From Schizophyllum amplum (Eukaryota > Basidiomycota > Agaricomycetes > Agaricales > Schizophyllaceae), in assembly GCA_007026445.1 (NCBI GenBank), contig VDMD01000002.1:124001-188000 (forward strand): a DNA stretch of 64,000 nt, in the 5' to 3' direction. The notes beneath the pieces are model-generated. The model was given only the letters and a program-made list of their open reading frames with translations, did not search any database and had not been told where the DNA came from. Shown piece after piece: positions 34,029 to 46,338 of the stretch; position 1 is the stretch's first letter, and every line of letters starts with the position of its first letter. Made by a program: the position numbers and the translations under genes.

Positions 34029-35995
34029 ATGACCTTACCCCCTATAGCTGGAGACGACCTCTCTGTAAAGGCGGCGGAGGCGCCGGCGTCCACAGATGGC
34101 CATTCTACGAACGGTGCTCCTGTTGATAGCGAACTTCCCACGTCTACCAAAGGCGACCCCACCAGCCTCGAAGAGATCGCCGCCTGGGCGAAGTGGATGC
34201 CGGGCATATACCAGAGTAGGAAGGGCCCTCGCGCGCTGGGAACGGTGCGCTTTGCAGAGATCGAGGAGAAGGCACGGCAGGTGCTGAAAGACCATCCTGG
34301 TGCGTACTAGCCCCATGTCGAACTACGTGCAAACACGACTGACTAATACACCCTACTTATAGAAGCCTTTTGGTACGCCTACGGAAGCGCAGGCACGGGC
34401 GGCACGTGCGACGCGAACCTGCGCGCGTTCACCAAGTTCGCCATCGTCCCGCGCATGCTCGTGAATGCAAGTCCGCCGAACCGGAGTCTTGAAGTGAGTT
34501 CCCTGGAGCGCCCATCCCGAAAAACCCTCGAACCATCCACCTATCTAATCCTACCCAGGTCACCCTCTTCGGCACGAAATATCCCGCCCCAGTCCTCGTC
34601 GCGCCCATCGGCGTGCAGAATATCTTCCACCCGGACGCCGAAGAAGCGTCTGCCGCGGCCGCGGGCCGCGTCGGGCTGCCCTACCTCATGAGCACGGCTT
34701 CCTCGCGCAGCATCGAAATCGTGGCGCGTGCGAACGGGCCGGGGAAGCCGCGGTGGTATCAGTTGTATTGGTGCGTTTGGCTGAAAATTCACGAAGAGGG
34801 CCTGTTTGGAGGAGAGGTTCTTAGCGCAGGACTTTCTTCGGTGCGTAGCTGGCGGCTGACGAGTCGCGACAGGCCCCGGACGCAGGAAATAACGCTTTCG
34901 CTCCTATCGCGAGCTAAAGCTGCTGGGTTTTCTGCTCTCATTGTCACGTTCGTTGACTTCTGATCCTGTATCCACCCGCGTCTGCTTACCATTCCGAACG
35001 CAGGCTGGATACAATGACCGTCGGCTGGCGTCCGCACGACCTCGCGCACGCCTACCTGCCTTTCGCACACAGCGTGGGGTGCCAGGTCGGTCGCAGCGAC
35101 CCGGTTTTCATGGCAAAGTTCGGGCGGAAACCTATTGTGGAGGAACGTCCGATATTTCCGTATCGGCCTGAGCAACGGGACGCGGAGTTTGCTGCGGGAG
35201 ATGAGAAAGTGCGTTGGGACTCAGGGAGCTGGAGGACTGACGTCGCAACTTAGGGTCGTGATGCTCATGCGGCGTGATGCTGATGCGTTCATGCAGGCGA
35301 AAGAAGATGTATTGCTAGGACGGGAGTGGTTGGGTGAGATATCGTCGGGGACGTTTAGGGGATGGGAGGACTTGGAGCTTGTGCGCAAGAATTGGGAGGG
35401 TCCCTTGATTCTGAAGGGGATCCAGAGCGTGAGGGTGAGTCGCGAGGCTTTACGGGTACCACCCATCTCAAGAAATTGTATTGCCAGGATGCGGAAATGG
35501 CGCTGGCTCACGGCGCGGATGGGATAATCGTGTCGAATCACGGTACGTCGCTTGGTGCAGAGGCATGCCTGGGACGAGCGCTCAATTATGACAGGTGGTC
35601 GACAGGTAGACGGCGCCTTGCCATCCCTCTTTGCGCTCGAGCGTATCATGCGGTCTGAAAAGATCCGTAAGGCGCAGGCGACTGGGAAACTCACGATCCT
35701 GTTTGATTCCGGCATTCGCTCGGGTCCAGATATTGTGAAGGCGCTAGCCCTTGGCGCGCAAGCCGTGCTTCGTGAGTGCTTTTGAACTGCCCTCGACTTT
35801 TGCATCTCTGACTGCCGGTTTTTAGTCGGACGCCCTTGGCTGTATGGCATGATTGCGGGTGGGCAAGCGGGCGCTGAGCAGGTCTTGCAGCACACGATAT
35901 CAGACCTGGACACGACTATGGCTCTTTCTGGTCTCAGGACTGTGTCAGATGTGCAAGGTATGGGGGAGGAAGTGGTGGTGAGGGTAGATCTATGA
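34029..35995 (+). CDS. FMN-dependent alpha-hydroxy-acid oxidase (lactate 2-monooxygenase-like)
   Basis: About 490 residues from nine or so exons. After a polar N-terminus come [35 protein letters not shown], the tryptophan-flanked YQLYW, then [33 protein letters not shown], the active-site [14 protein letters not shown] with catalytic His and Arg, and the FMN phosphate loop [10 protein letters not shown]...GRPWLYG. This is the TIM-barrel family that oxidises L-2-hydroxy acids with FMN. The length and the GW-PHDL insert point to the lactate 2-monooxygenase-like subgroup rather than cytochrome b2. No cytochrome b5 domain or peroxisomal signal is visible (it ends VVRVDL). The intron ending at 35,294 needs an acceptor at TTCATGCAG to keep the frame. 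Confidence 0.92.
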
Positions 35996-36222
35996 AGAGA
36001 TATGAAACGCGATTCACAACGCGCGAGAGAGTATAAGTATGTCACTTTTTCCCTTGCTCGTCCACAACGCCCATTTACTGGTTGCGCCGAGTGGTTTACG
36101 CGTCAATCGGGCCGACAATTCTTCCTCAGTAATGAGGGGGACTTTGGTCAGAACTCCAGGTTCATCGTCAGCACCAGTTCGTCGTCTTTGGCAATCTTTA
36201 GGTTGATGTGGATGGGTGGCCA

Positions 36223-36230
36223 ACTTATAA
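36223..36230 (+). promoter_or_regulatory. TATA-like element before the WrbA remnant
   Basis: An ATAAATA-type element about 35-40 bases upstream of the old start codon. It suggests the promoter survived longer than the reading frame. Confidence 0.35.
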
Positions 36231-36263
36231 ATAAGGGACACAACAACGTTTACCTCTACAGCA

Positions 36264-36701
36264 ATGACATCCAAGGTCGCGATCGCCGTCTACTGCATGT
36301 ACGGCCACCCCGTCAAAACACCAGCGGCGCGCTGTGGACCAAGGGCGTCCTGCTGGGCAAATTCGTCAGCGTCTTTGTCTCGACTGGCGCCATGGGAGGT
36401 GGGCAGGAGATCACGGCCTCGAACGCGATGTCGACCGTTCACCAGCCAAGGTCTTCACCCAGCTCATCAACCTCAACAGAATGTACGGCAGTGTGTGCCA
36501 CGTCGACTGACGTCTGCTATGCTTGGCTGACGCTCACTTGCAGGCACACCCTGGGGTGCATATATCTTCGCTGGCCATCAAGGCTCACGTCAGACTTCTG
36601 CGCTTGAGCGCGAGATCGCGAAGCCTCAGCACTTTCAGGGAATCATCTTAAGTATCGTTTCTCATTGTCTAATTCAAGCGTCGGTAGATGGAACAGCGTA
36701 A
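36264..36701 (+). pseudogene. Broken WrbA-type NAD(P)H:quinone oxidoreductase
   Basis: The start reads MTSKVAIAVYCMYGH, the flavodoxin-like beginning of the WrbA/Pst2 family. The next roughly 65 residues are missing, and the frame shifts to SGALWTKGVLLGKFVSVFVSTGAMGGGQEITASNAMST, which matches the middle of the family. A second gap and frameshift removes the HGIIYVPLGY-like part. The match resumes with FTQLINLNRMYG, crosses an intact-looking intron, and ends GAYIFAGHQGSRQTSALEREIA. Two internal deletions and at least two frame changes make a working FMN-binding reductase impossible. It lies 230 bases upstream of Ctr9 and is probably an old paralogue decaying in place. Confidence 0.85.
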
Positions 36702-36937
36702 ACATGACATTCACTACTAGGCGAGGTGTGCTCACTGCAGGGTGGTTGAACTTCCTGCACGTCACGTGACCGCGGGAGTTAGGACGTTTGCTCATCGGAC
36801 CGACGAGATACTAACCCCGAAAGGAAGGTACAAGCGCCGACGAGGTCTCGCTCTCGACGTCGACGCGCTCTGAGGAGGAGGAAAGACACTTGAATCACCC
36901 CGGGAACCACCCAAGCGATCAGGAGCGACCCCACAAC

Positions 36938-39900
36938 ATGCCCTGGCCCGCCGTCATCCACATTCAGAGTGACCAAGATGTTGTCTCCATCGACCGCGAC
37001 GAATTGGGGGTACAAGACTTCAGCGACCTGCTCGAGCTGCTGAGGGACAGCCAGGCCACGGCTTATCAATGGACTCAGCTTGCCGCGGAGTATTGGCGTC
37101 TTGGCAGGATGGAGGATGCGGAGAAGCTCGCAGAGACCGGCATTGAAGGTGTGTGGCCAGCGAATCGAATGCGGATAGTGACTGACACATTTATACACAG
37201 TCCTCACATCAAAAGGGATGGGACACAACCTCTCCCCTCTGCACGCTCTCCTCTCCAACATCCAGCTCGCGCATGTCAGAAGCGCGCCGAAAGTCATCTT
37301 GCCAGATGCTCGTGAGTGTCAGTCAATACGCCCAGGCCGCAGCTCTCATATGCATGCAGGAATGGACGTTCTGAATGAGAAGACGAAGGAGGAATACCAC
37401 GGCTCCGCTACGCAGCACTTGAACCACTGCACCACGGACGAAGAGTACCTCTCCAGCCAAACATGCTTGCTCACTCGAGGTATTTGCACTCCTCGCACTC
37501 CCTCGCAGTATATCAAACATCTGTTCAGCCATAATGCAACTGTCTACCCGCGCCGTCGAAGATGCGCTCAAGTCCTTTGACTTCGTCCTCACCAAGTGGC
37601 CAACAAATCTTGTGGCGCTCATGGGCAAGGTGCGTCGCAGTTCTCGGGTCGGGCTCTCGCATTGAACCCTATCCAGGCACGCATTCTACTCCTCCACCGC
37701 AAACACCGCGAAGCTCTTCGACTATTCCAGCACGTCCTCCAGCTCAACCCAAACTGTAAGCCCGATCCGCGGATCGGCATCGGCATGTGCTTGTGGTCGC
37801 TCAATTTCAAGGACAAGGCCCGGCTAGCATGGCAGCGCAGCCACGAACTGGACCCATCAGACTGGTCTGTCAACCTCTTGCTCGGTCTGTACGAGTACAA
37901 CGCGTCCATGACCGAGGAAGAGTCGGACGAGGTCATACAGCGCTTAGTGGAGTCTTCACTTTCCAAGATCACCCTCGCCTTCAAGAAGAACAACAAGAGC
38001 GCTGCAGCAAGCAATGTTCTGGCCGAGATCTTACTGCGCAAAGGAGAGAGAGGCAAGGTCAGCCGTTCAGCGCGCGCTATGTCATCCATTCTCACGCGTA
38101 TACTCAGGCGCAGAAACTCGCGGAACGCACTATCCAGTTCGCTGACACGTTGGCGATGCTTCACGAGGGGCACCTACGACTCGCGCGCGTCGCTCATCGC
38201 GGAGGTGATAATACCATGGCGATCAAGAACTACGAGATCGCCGTGAAGTCGAAGAACGTCCTTGCTTCCATCGGTCTCGCGCAGATGCAGATGCTCAATG
38301 GTCAGTGGACCTGATTTTGACATCGTGTACCAACCCGCTTATCATCATTGCAGACGAGATACCAGCCGCCATTCACACCTTGGATACCCTCATCAAACAA
38401 CCAGAGGCGAAAGACGTGCCGGAAGCGGTGGTGATGCTCGCTTCGCTACGCGCGTACCACCGCCCTGGTATCTCCAGCTCCGACTTGGCCAAGGAGCGCA
38501 CGCGCGCACGAGAGCTCTACACCAGAGTCACCAGCATGATCGCGGACGGTGGAGTCCACAGACCCCCCGCTGTCGTCGCGAGCGACCCCGATATGTATAT
38601 CGAGATCGCCCAGCTATGGCAGGCAGACAACCGACAACGGACGCTTGAATGTCTGGAGCAGGCCGCGGTGGTCTGCACGTCGCCGGCGCTAGGTGTCGAG
38701 GAGCGTCCGGTAGACCCACGCTTGCTGAACAACCAGGGCGTTCTGCATCATATGCAAGGGCGGCATGATCCCGCGGTGCTGCTCTATCGCCAGGCGATCA
38801 CCAAGACACTGCAGATGGGTCCGGAAGGGGAGATGATGGGCGCGACGATGCTGTACAACCTGGGCCGGGCGTACGAGGACTCGCGAGACGATTCTGCGGC
38901 GAAGGAGGCGTACGACAAGCTCCTCGAGCTACACCCGGAGTATGTGGATGGTAAGCCTGCGCGTCCCACATTTTGACTCCGCTCACACTGCCTACAGCCA
39001 AAATCCGACAAGCGCACATGCTCATCGGCATAAACCGCCACAACGAGGCGCACGAGCTGCTCAAGCAGGCGCTCCAAGCGCAGGCCAGCCATGGTAACCT
39101 CCGCGCGTATTATACGTACTTCCTCTCCACCACGCACCCGCCGCGCATCACGAAGGAGTTCGTCTTCGCGACGCTCAAGGACCACGACAAGAACGACGTG
39201 TACGCGCTCTGCGCGGCGGGCGCGGCGCACTACGCGCAGGCGCGCGAGAGCCGCGATAACACCTCGAAGGGCGTGGACGACCGGAAGCGCAACTTCCAGC
39301 GCGCGGTGGAATTGTACGATCGCGCGCTGCATATCGACTCGCGTTGCGCGGTTGCGGCGATGGGGCTGGCGATCGCGACGGCGGAAGATGCGTTGGACAC
39401 GCTGAGCCGTGGCAAGCCTGAGACCAACCCCGCTGCACGGCAGCGCGAAGAGCTCGCGCGGAGGAAGCAGCACGGCGAGGCGCTCGACCTGTTCGGCAAG
39501 ATTCGCGAGTCGCTGGACAGCGGGGACGTGTACATCAACATCGGACACAGCCATTTCTTCCGCGAGGAGTTTGACAAGGCGATTGCCCAGGTACGTTCAT
39601 GACTTTTGTCTCTCTTATGCTATTGCTGACCAGCCATGCTTCAGTATGAGTCCGCCTTGAAACACCTGGGCTACCGGCATGTCCCTCTTCTGCTGTACCT
39701 CGCGCGAGCGTGGTACACGCGGGGCACACGGATGAAGCGCGGCTCGGAACCGCGGAATCTCACGAAGAAAGAGTGGACCGACCGCATCAACCACATCAAG
39801 AAAGCGCTCGCCTATGCTGAGAAGGCCCTCCACATCCACCCTGGCGACAAGGCCATCCAGTACAACCTCGCTATGATCATCCAGAAACCTGCAGAACTGC

Positions 39901-40887
39901 TGCTCAACGCGCAGCTTCAGCCGCACCAGCGCGAGTTGGCGACTCTGCAATGGGCAATCGATAGCGCACATACGGCGCAGAAGTCAGTCGACTGCTTACG
40001 TGATTTACCTCTGTCTTGATCTGACCGTCGTCGCTCAGGTTATACGCCGCCCTCGCAGAAGACGAGTCGCCGGTACTCCCGTACTCGCGTGATATTGCCG
40101 ACCAGCGACACACATACGGCAACAACCTGCTGCGCAGGGCGGACGAGGCTTTGCAGAAGCAGAGAGAGTACGAGAATACCATCAACGCCGAGCACGAAAA
40201 CACGCGTCGCATGCTTCAAGAGAAGCGCGACCGCAAGGAGGCGGAGGCGGTAAGCATGCTCTGCTCACATCCCATGCCTATAACTGACAACCGCTCAGCG
40301 CGAAATCGAAGACAGGCGGAAACAAGAGATGGAGGATCTCGCGAAGGCACGGCGGGACGCCCAGGAGAAGGCCTACGCGTGGAGTAAAGAGATACAGGCC
40401 GCCAGCGACGACGAGCGCGAGCAGAAGGCTGCCAAAAAGAGTCGGCGGGCGGCGAAGCGAGCGGACTCACCGGGCGAGGACGGCGCGGAGCCCAAGAAGC
40501 GCAAGCGGCAGGGTCGGCTGAAGAAGGGTGCGCGCGACGCTGCGGCAGACTCGGACGGCGACGTGCCGATGAAGGAGGAGGGTGGCGAGGACGACGCGGA
40601 GGCGCTCTTCAGCGACGGCGACGGCGAGGAGAGGGCGAAGAAGGTGCGCTGCCTGCCTAGAGTGATTCTGTGTTCGCGGCTGATATATTCCTCTAGCGCA
40701 CTCGGAAACGTGTCGTGGAAGACGACGAGGACGAGCCGGCTGCTCCTGCGCCACCACCGGTCAGCAAAAGTACGAGTAAAAAGCAATTGTACGTTTTTGG
40801 TCCCCGCGTTCTCGTTCGGTACTCATGTCGTTTCCCAGCAAGAGCAAGGAAGTGTTGTCAGATACGGACGACGAGGATATGGCATAA
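36938..40887 (+). CDS. CTR9: Ctr9, TPR subunit of the Paf1 transcription elongation complex
   Basis: About 1,100 residues in a dozen exons. The N-terminus (MPWPAVIHIQ, then TAYQWTQLAAEYWRLGRMEDAEKL) is followed by a long series of tetratricopeptide repeats. Examples are ALMGKARILLLHRKHREALRLF, LGRAYEDSRDDSAAKEAYDKLLELHPEYVD and DVYINIGHSHFFREEFDKAIAQYESALKHL. The last 250 residues are a charged coiled-coil and acidic/basic tail with nuclear-type KKRKRQGRLKK, ending SDTDDEDMA. Ctr9 scaffolds Paf1C on RNA polymerase II and supports H2B ubiquitination and H3K4/K36 methylation. A TTG-initiated extension upstream exists, but the ATG at 36,938 fits the family start. It is convergent with the FunK1 kinase. 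Confidence 0.95.
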
Positions 40888-41319
40888 CATCGACTTGCCC
40901 TTTGTACCCTGCCTGTATATCTTCTGCTACTTATGTATCGTATAATCTTCCGCTGATATCAGCTTATCGTGGGCTCTGACAAGCCTGGAGTTCGTTCGAG
41001 CGATGCAGATTACAAGGAGATGGAAAGGTCTGTCAAGGTCGCTACCACCATTGTTTAAGTTGAGACTTAACGCTGGGTGTCATGCCTGGCAGACCTATCA
41101 GTATACGTAGACTCCGGCCGGCCGAGACACTGCGTATCGACTTTAGTCTGCGAGAAGGTGACTCAGGTGCGCCCAAAAACTGTTAAAATAACTACGACAA
41201 CATCCACTAGAATAGAAGACAGTATCCCATCGTACGGACTGGATAAGTATCGTCAATTATTGGAATTTACGTAGGGAACGCTGAAAGAAGATTGCGAGTG
41301 CTACGCTCGCGCGCGGCGG
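40888..41319. other. Convergent spacer between Ctr9 and the FunK1 kinase
   Basis: Short 3' flanks of two convergent genes. AT-richer than the coding regions. No feature recognised. Confidence 0.5.
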
Positions 41320-44300
41320 CTACCGCCTGACCTTCTTTGCGGCAGGCCCAGGCGGGGTGGATGGTAAAGTCGGCTGGCCCTGCACCTGCGCGGTGGAACG
41401 CTGCTGCTTCTGTGACTCCGGCGTGTTGTCCAGCGCAGTGCTAATGCGAAGGCCGGTGGGACTCATATGTGGCGTCGAGGGTTGCTGAACATGCGACTCG
41501 ACCTCCGAGTGCCATCCGACGTGAAGGACCCTGCGAACATAATCTTCCCTCTTCTCCATCATCGCCGTCTCCATTGACCCTGGAGCAGCGCACTCCTTCG
41601 AGTCCAGTTCCACCAAGGTGTCCTCCAGGAGAGCGATGACGCGGTTGTGGATGTCGTGGTATTCGTAGCCTTGGAACTCGTACGCGAGCAGCAGAAGGTC
41701 CCACCACTGCCTCAACGTCTTCTCGAGAGGCTTGAAGTACGGATGAATGTGGATGAGCACCTCGGTCTCGAAAGTGACCCCCTCCTCAAAAAGCATCTTC
41801 TTGTTTTTAGCAAGTGTCGGTGTGTCGCCGTCGAAGAAGCAATGGACAACACGACGTAGATGCTCCATGCGTTCGCGCTCCTTGACCTCAGGGACCTGGG
41901 CGATATCACTGTCGAGGTCCTCGCGCCGGTCGCCGCCGGGCCCTGACCGAGTGATGCACAAGTAGAGCAAAACCCAGAAGAACGATTCGATGTCGTGGAT
42001 GGCGTCGTGGAGGACACTGCGTTTCGGCTTGTTCGACTGCCATATGTTGACGCTTACACGTTCCGAGTTGAGGAGCATCGCACTGGCGTAAGGTGGAGTG
42101 CCCTGGGGGCGGAAGTCAGACATGATGCGGCGACAGAAAATACCATACTTACGGAACGAGGCTCTCGCGCGGCCTGCTGTGGCGTTGTGGTCGGCAAATG
42201 ACGCGGTCCCTTCATTACAGGCTCAGCTTCTCAATGAAAGACGTATGATGCGCCCATCTTACCAATAGCGGCGTGTCCCATCCGAATGTCTCCGGGGTGC
42301 AAACACCGTCCGTGAATTGCCCATATTTCTCGGCGTAGTCACACGCGGCCAAGATGTATCTGGAGACTACAGTTGCACAGTCGGCAATCACGTCAGGCTT
42401 CGCGCGCGTCGGCACTGTATAGTCGATCTTGGCAACCTGAAAAGCGCGTGCGAGCACATCGTCCGTGAATGGAACGATGTCTGGCCGGATAACTCGAAGT
42501 CTCTGAAGATCAGTCGCGTCTTGGGACTCGAAAGCGACCTGACGGTCAGCAACAGTTGCAATTCGCTTTCCGTGATCAAGATCAATGAGGCAGCCCGGCA
42601 GATTTCCAGGCTTCAGGCGTTCAGAGCCGCGTATAAGCGCGATGAGTAAGTTCGCCGGGCTGACGTCGCATTGAAGTACACCGCGTACAAAGGCGAATTT
42701 GTGACCTTGAACTGAAGTCAGATGCATCCTTCAACGGCAAAAAATATCAGCACATACCACGCACACAATGCTGAAGAGACTGGATCAACTCGGAGAGGCT
42801 TGCGAAGTACCGGATGGACAGTCCGAAGACTTTGAAGATGATCCGCGTGTGGGTGCGCTTCGCCAGGTCTTTTGTCTTGTAGCCGGGACGGAATCGCCGT
42901 ATGTTCTGGATATCGTTCTCGGTGACGACGTCCACGTGAAGGAGCTCGTTGTCCTTGTCAATGTCTGAGGACAGAGCACGCTTCGTGGTGACCCGTGGGT
43001 CCGGCGGCGACGGCGGCGCCGCCGACTGCAGTCCGCATTGAATCAATCCGTGGGTGTTGTCGACCACGCCCTCGATCTTCACGTCTTCGCTATGCATGAC
43101 TTCGCCGAGATACTGCGCGTCATCGCTTAACGAGGTTTCGTTGGATCGCTGCAAGTACTCATACAGAGCGCCCTCGTTTTCCCGCCCTTCCGTCCGCCAT
43201 GCTTGCTTCAGGACAACGGTCTGGAGGGTTGTTTAGCTTGGACGAAGGGCGGAAACTGCGTGATTCGAACCTGTCGCTGATCGGGATGCTTGTCGAGGTC
43301 CTCGTACCGAACAGCTGCCCAAACGATGGAGCCGCTTCCGCGTACGACATCGGTCCGAAGAAGACTGAGCGCCTTCAAGGTCACAAAAGCGCCCGCCTCT
43401 GTCTTGATGACCCACTGCGTCGCGTAGTTGTTCTCCTTATACAGCTTTATGTCGAAGTCATCGGGCGCAGATGACGCTAAGCGATAGGTGGGGATGGGCG
43501 GGGCGTCTTGGCGATACAACTGCATGGTCGGGTCGAACCCTAGACGATGCGCGGGCAGTATAGCGAGGGCGGCGATAATCTGGATGAACTTCTTCGGTTC
43601 CTGCCAATCGAGTCAGACTGTCGTCGATCGCGGCAGCATGGTTTCTCACCTTGTGTATCTGAATAGGCTCGTCCATGCCAAGAGCACCCGACCTGTCCTG
43701 CAACCACACAGACAGCTGCGTGCGGCTGTAGGCGAGCCCCAAAGCGAAGCGCCGGTCCTTCTGCTCGACCATGATCATGCGCAGATAGCCTAAGAGTTGC
43801 CTAACGACACTTTCGTCCGATTGGTTGACGCGTTTGCCCTCGACGACAGCGACGGCCTGCAGCCAGAAGAGTATCTTCTTCTTTTCTTCCTACATTTATG
43901 TCAGAATAATACGCGCGCAGACATCTAGATACGCACTTGCAGTGCTCCATCATCCATGTCCATGACAATGCGTTTGAGGGCCGCCAGAGCCAAGATACAA
44001 TCAGGCTTGACGAGAGGATTCTTGGCATCCAGTGACTGCGGCGCCCACTTATGATAGTCAGTCCAAGTGGCGTCGCGGACTTGGTCCTCGTTCGGTTCCG
44101 TGAGCTGCTTCGCCACCGTAGCGATCACGTTGGCGGCTTCAACGAAGGGCTGGTATAGCTGGGATTCAAGGAAGGGCTTGTCGCCAAGAGGAAAGCCGCG
44201 CCAATGCCCTCCTTCAACTCCTGCACTGTCCACGACATACACTCCTTGTTGCACCATAAGGCCGAACAGCCCGTCGACGATATGCGAGGAAACTGGGAGA

Positions 44301-44500
44301 AGTTTGTCCATGAACTCCGTCTGCGAAGCGATGCGTATGCTGTCTGCCGAATCGCGCATCACATGTTGTAGCACGTAATCAGCGTGCAGCGGTGCAGATG
44401 CGAGCATGGCAGCCTCGCTTGCGTGCGAGTGTCCTCGAATGGGCGAGCCCGAAGAATGCTGGGTAAGCTTGTGAAAAGTGTGTTGGTCTCGCGACATCAT
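41320..44500 (-). CDS. FunK1-type fungal protein kinase
   Basis: Roughly 850 residues with about nine introns. The start is taken at MMSRDQHTFHKLTQ (44,500). The N-lobe region includes FALGLAYSRTQLSVWLQDRSG, EPKKFIQIIAALA and VLKQAWRTEGRENEGALYEYLQ, which are characteristic of this Basidiomycota-expanded family. The catalytic loop reads RGVLQCDVSPANLLI: the Asp and Asn are kept but the usual His-Arg before Asp is Gln-Cys. The metal-binding site is LIDLDHGKR in place of DFG. The C-lobe GTPPYASAML and HDIESFFWVLLYLCI are typical. A Pro/Ser/Thr-rich basic tail ends AKKVRR. It probably phosphorylates proteins, but the altered catalytic loop may lower activity. Substrates are unknown. Confidence 0.88.
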
Positions 44501-46338
44501 GATGGAGAGGAGGCCGAAGCGAGGGCAGAACGACGGCGGAAAGGGCCAAACGAAGGAGGGAGACAAGTCGGAGGAGCTCACCTTTCAGTTCAGTTCACAG
44601 CCTATCGATGGCGACAAACAGGGCGGCGCCAAACACACGGAAGATGCCAGAGGACCACGGGGACACGGTGAGGCGTGCAGTCTTCTTTCCCCGATTGAGA
44701 TAGAGAAGCTGCTGCAGGCACAGCAATTATCGGGTGGCCAAAAGTTAGAGACTTTGTATGTACTGGTACTGATGTCTGAGGCCGACGGAGATGTTCTCGT
44801 TGAGATGGGTTTGAGGCGCGCGACGGTGGCCGGAAGAGGATCAACGATCACGTGGTATTGACGTAGTAGGCCCCGGCGCGTCGTGCCGTACCACGCCAGC
44901 CGCTGTCGTGCTCGACGTTCATTTGATATGCCTAGGGTACTTACGACCGCTATGTGCACGACTGAAGCCTTGGAGTCCTCTTGCCAATGCACGAGGCGAT
45001 TTCTGCAGAGAAGAGCCGCGGTCCAATTGTGCGCAAAATCGTGCAAGAGTATACGTAGAGGAGACGAGATCAAGCTTCGATCTTCAAGCTTCAAGCTTTA
45101 AGTTTTGCATCACTGCAGCCGGGGAATCTTAGGCTTGTGAGGTGAACAGGTTCCGAATGCGTGTCGCGACTCGCGACTCGCCAGACTCTGAATCGATCAC
45201 GTGATCGCGTCCCCGACTCCTCCATCTCCACCCAGTACTACTAAGTACTAGACTTGCTGCGTCCACACGTTAGGCACGACCGTCGACAACTTGGCGTGCG
45301 GATGTCGTACCCGCCAGCGTTAGTTCCATTCCTGCTCTACAGCGGGCCGGACAGTACGACAAGATACAATAGCCGGGAGCGCGCGGCCCGCCACTCGACA
45401 TGACTGTCCAACACGACTTGTTCCCTCCTCTTACCGGCCTGTTTCACAGCCAAAAAAGCTGGTCAGCAGACCAGAGCAGACTAAACCGCACAGCCGCGGT
45501 GACCATGATTCCTAGCCTTCTTCATTCAGTAGTTCGCCAAATCGAACACTTCGTGGCACGAGCGTGGAATCCGCGTCCTGGTTTTGCAGAGAAGAAGCCT
45601 GGTTCTGTAAAGGAGAAGCCGCACCCCGGATACCTATCGTGTCGAAATATAGATGAGGCAGGGATCAAGGTTCTGATCAATGAACGCGGGGAATCCTGGG
45701 CTTGAGAGAAAGTCTGGACAGGTTCCCAGAGCGGGTCTGAACACGATCACGTGAGTCGCATTCAGTGCGAGTTGACCTTCAACTTCATCAAGGCGAGCAA
45801 GGACAACGACGATCTGGAACATCACACAAGAGGATTCGTAGGCCCAGTAACGCATCATATTAACCCAAATTGCGGAATAGTCGTAGTAGAAAGAGTCATC
45901 ATACAGATAGCTAGTAAAAGCAGAAAGCATCGAAAACGCCCAACAACCAGGTACATGATACAGTAACTGTAGCCCACGGGTATCGGATCGCTATAAAAGG
46001 TCCTTGATGATAGTTATATGTTCGGTTCGATAGTTATTGTCGGTTCGTACCGTAAGATGATGATGGAAAGGCCGGGAAACGCAGCCGGGAAAACGCACGC
46101 AGCCGCGGTAAACGCACTGCTACTCTCGCTCGTCAGGCGCACGCCTGTGCCCTGCGATCGGATCATGAGGATAATAAGTGAGAGAAAAAGAGATAGGGAT
46201 AGTGGGGGAGACCGCCCATAATCACAGGATCGCTTCGCGCTCAACGAGGCGGCACCACGCCGGGCGGCCGCCTCGCGATCGGGTCGTTATATGTACACTT
46301 GAGTTTTTCGTATCGTGTCCGTGGGGGAGGGGGAAGCA
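44501..46338. other. Intergenic region with short dispersed repeats and CACGTG sites
   Basis: No gene recognised in 1.8 kb. CACGTG cores lie at about 44,849, 45,198 and 45,748, the second within the palindrome GATCACGTGATC. A segment of about 80 bases (GGGGAATC-T-GGCTTG ... ACAGGTTCC ... GATCACGTGA) occurs twice, at 45,121-45,210 and 45,688-45,757. A CTTCAAG-type microsatellite lies at 45,078-45,102. The FunK1 promoter is at the left end. Confidence 0.5.
45121..45757 (+). repeat. Two diverged copies of a short CACGTG-ending repeat
   Basis: Copies at 45,121-45,210 and 45,688-45,757 share GGGGAATCYTRGGCTTG, then ACAGGTTCC, then GATCACGTGA. The first is longer because of a duplicated GCGACTC block. 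They could be remnants of a small non-autonomous element or duplicated regulatory segments. Confidence 0.5.

Noticed and set aside
24617..36701. Secondary-metabolite cluster made of P450, FMN oxidase and quinone reductase
   Set aside because: A COPI subunit and a cerato-platanin lie between them, no backbone synthase is present, and the reductase is broken.
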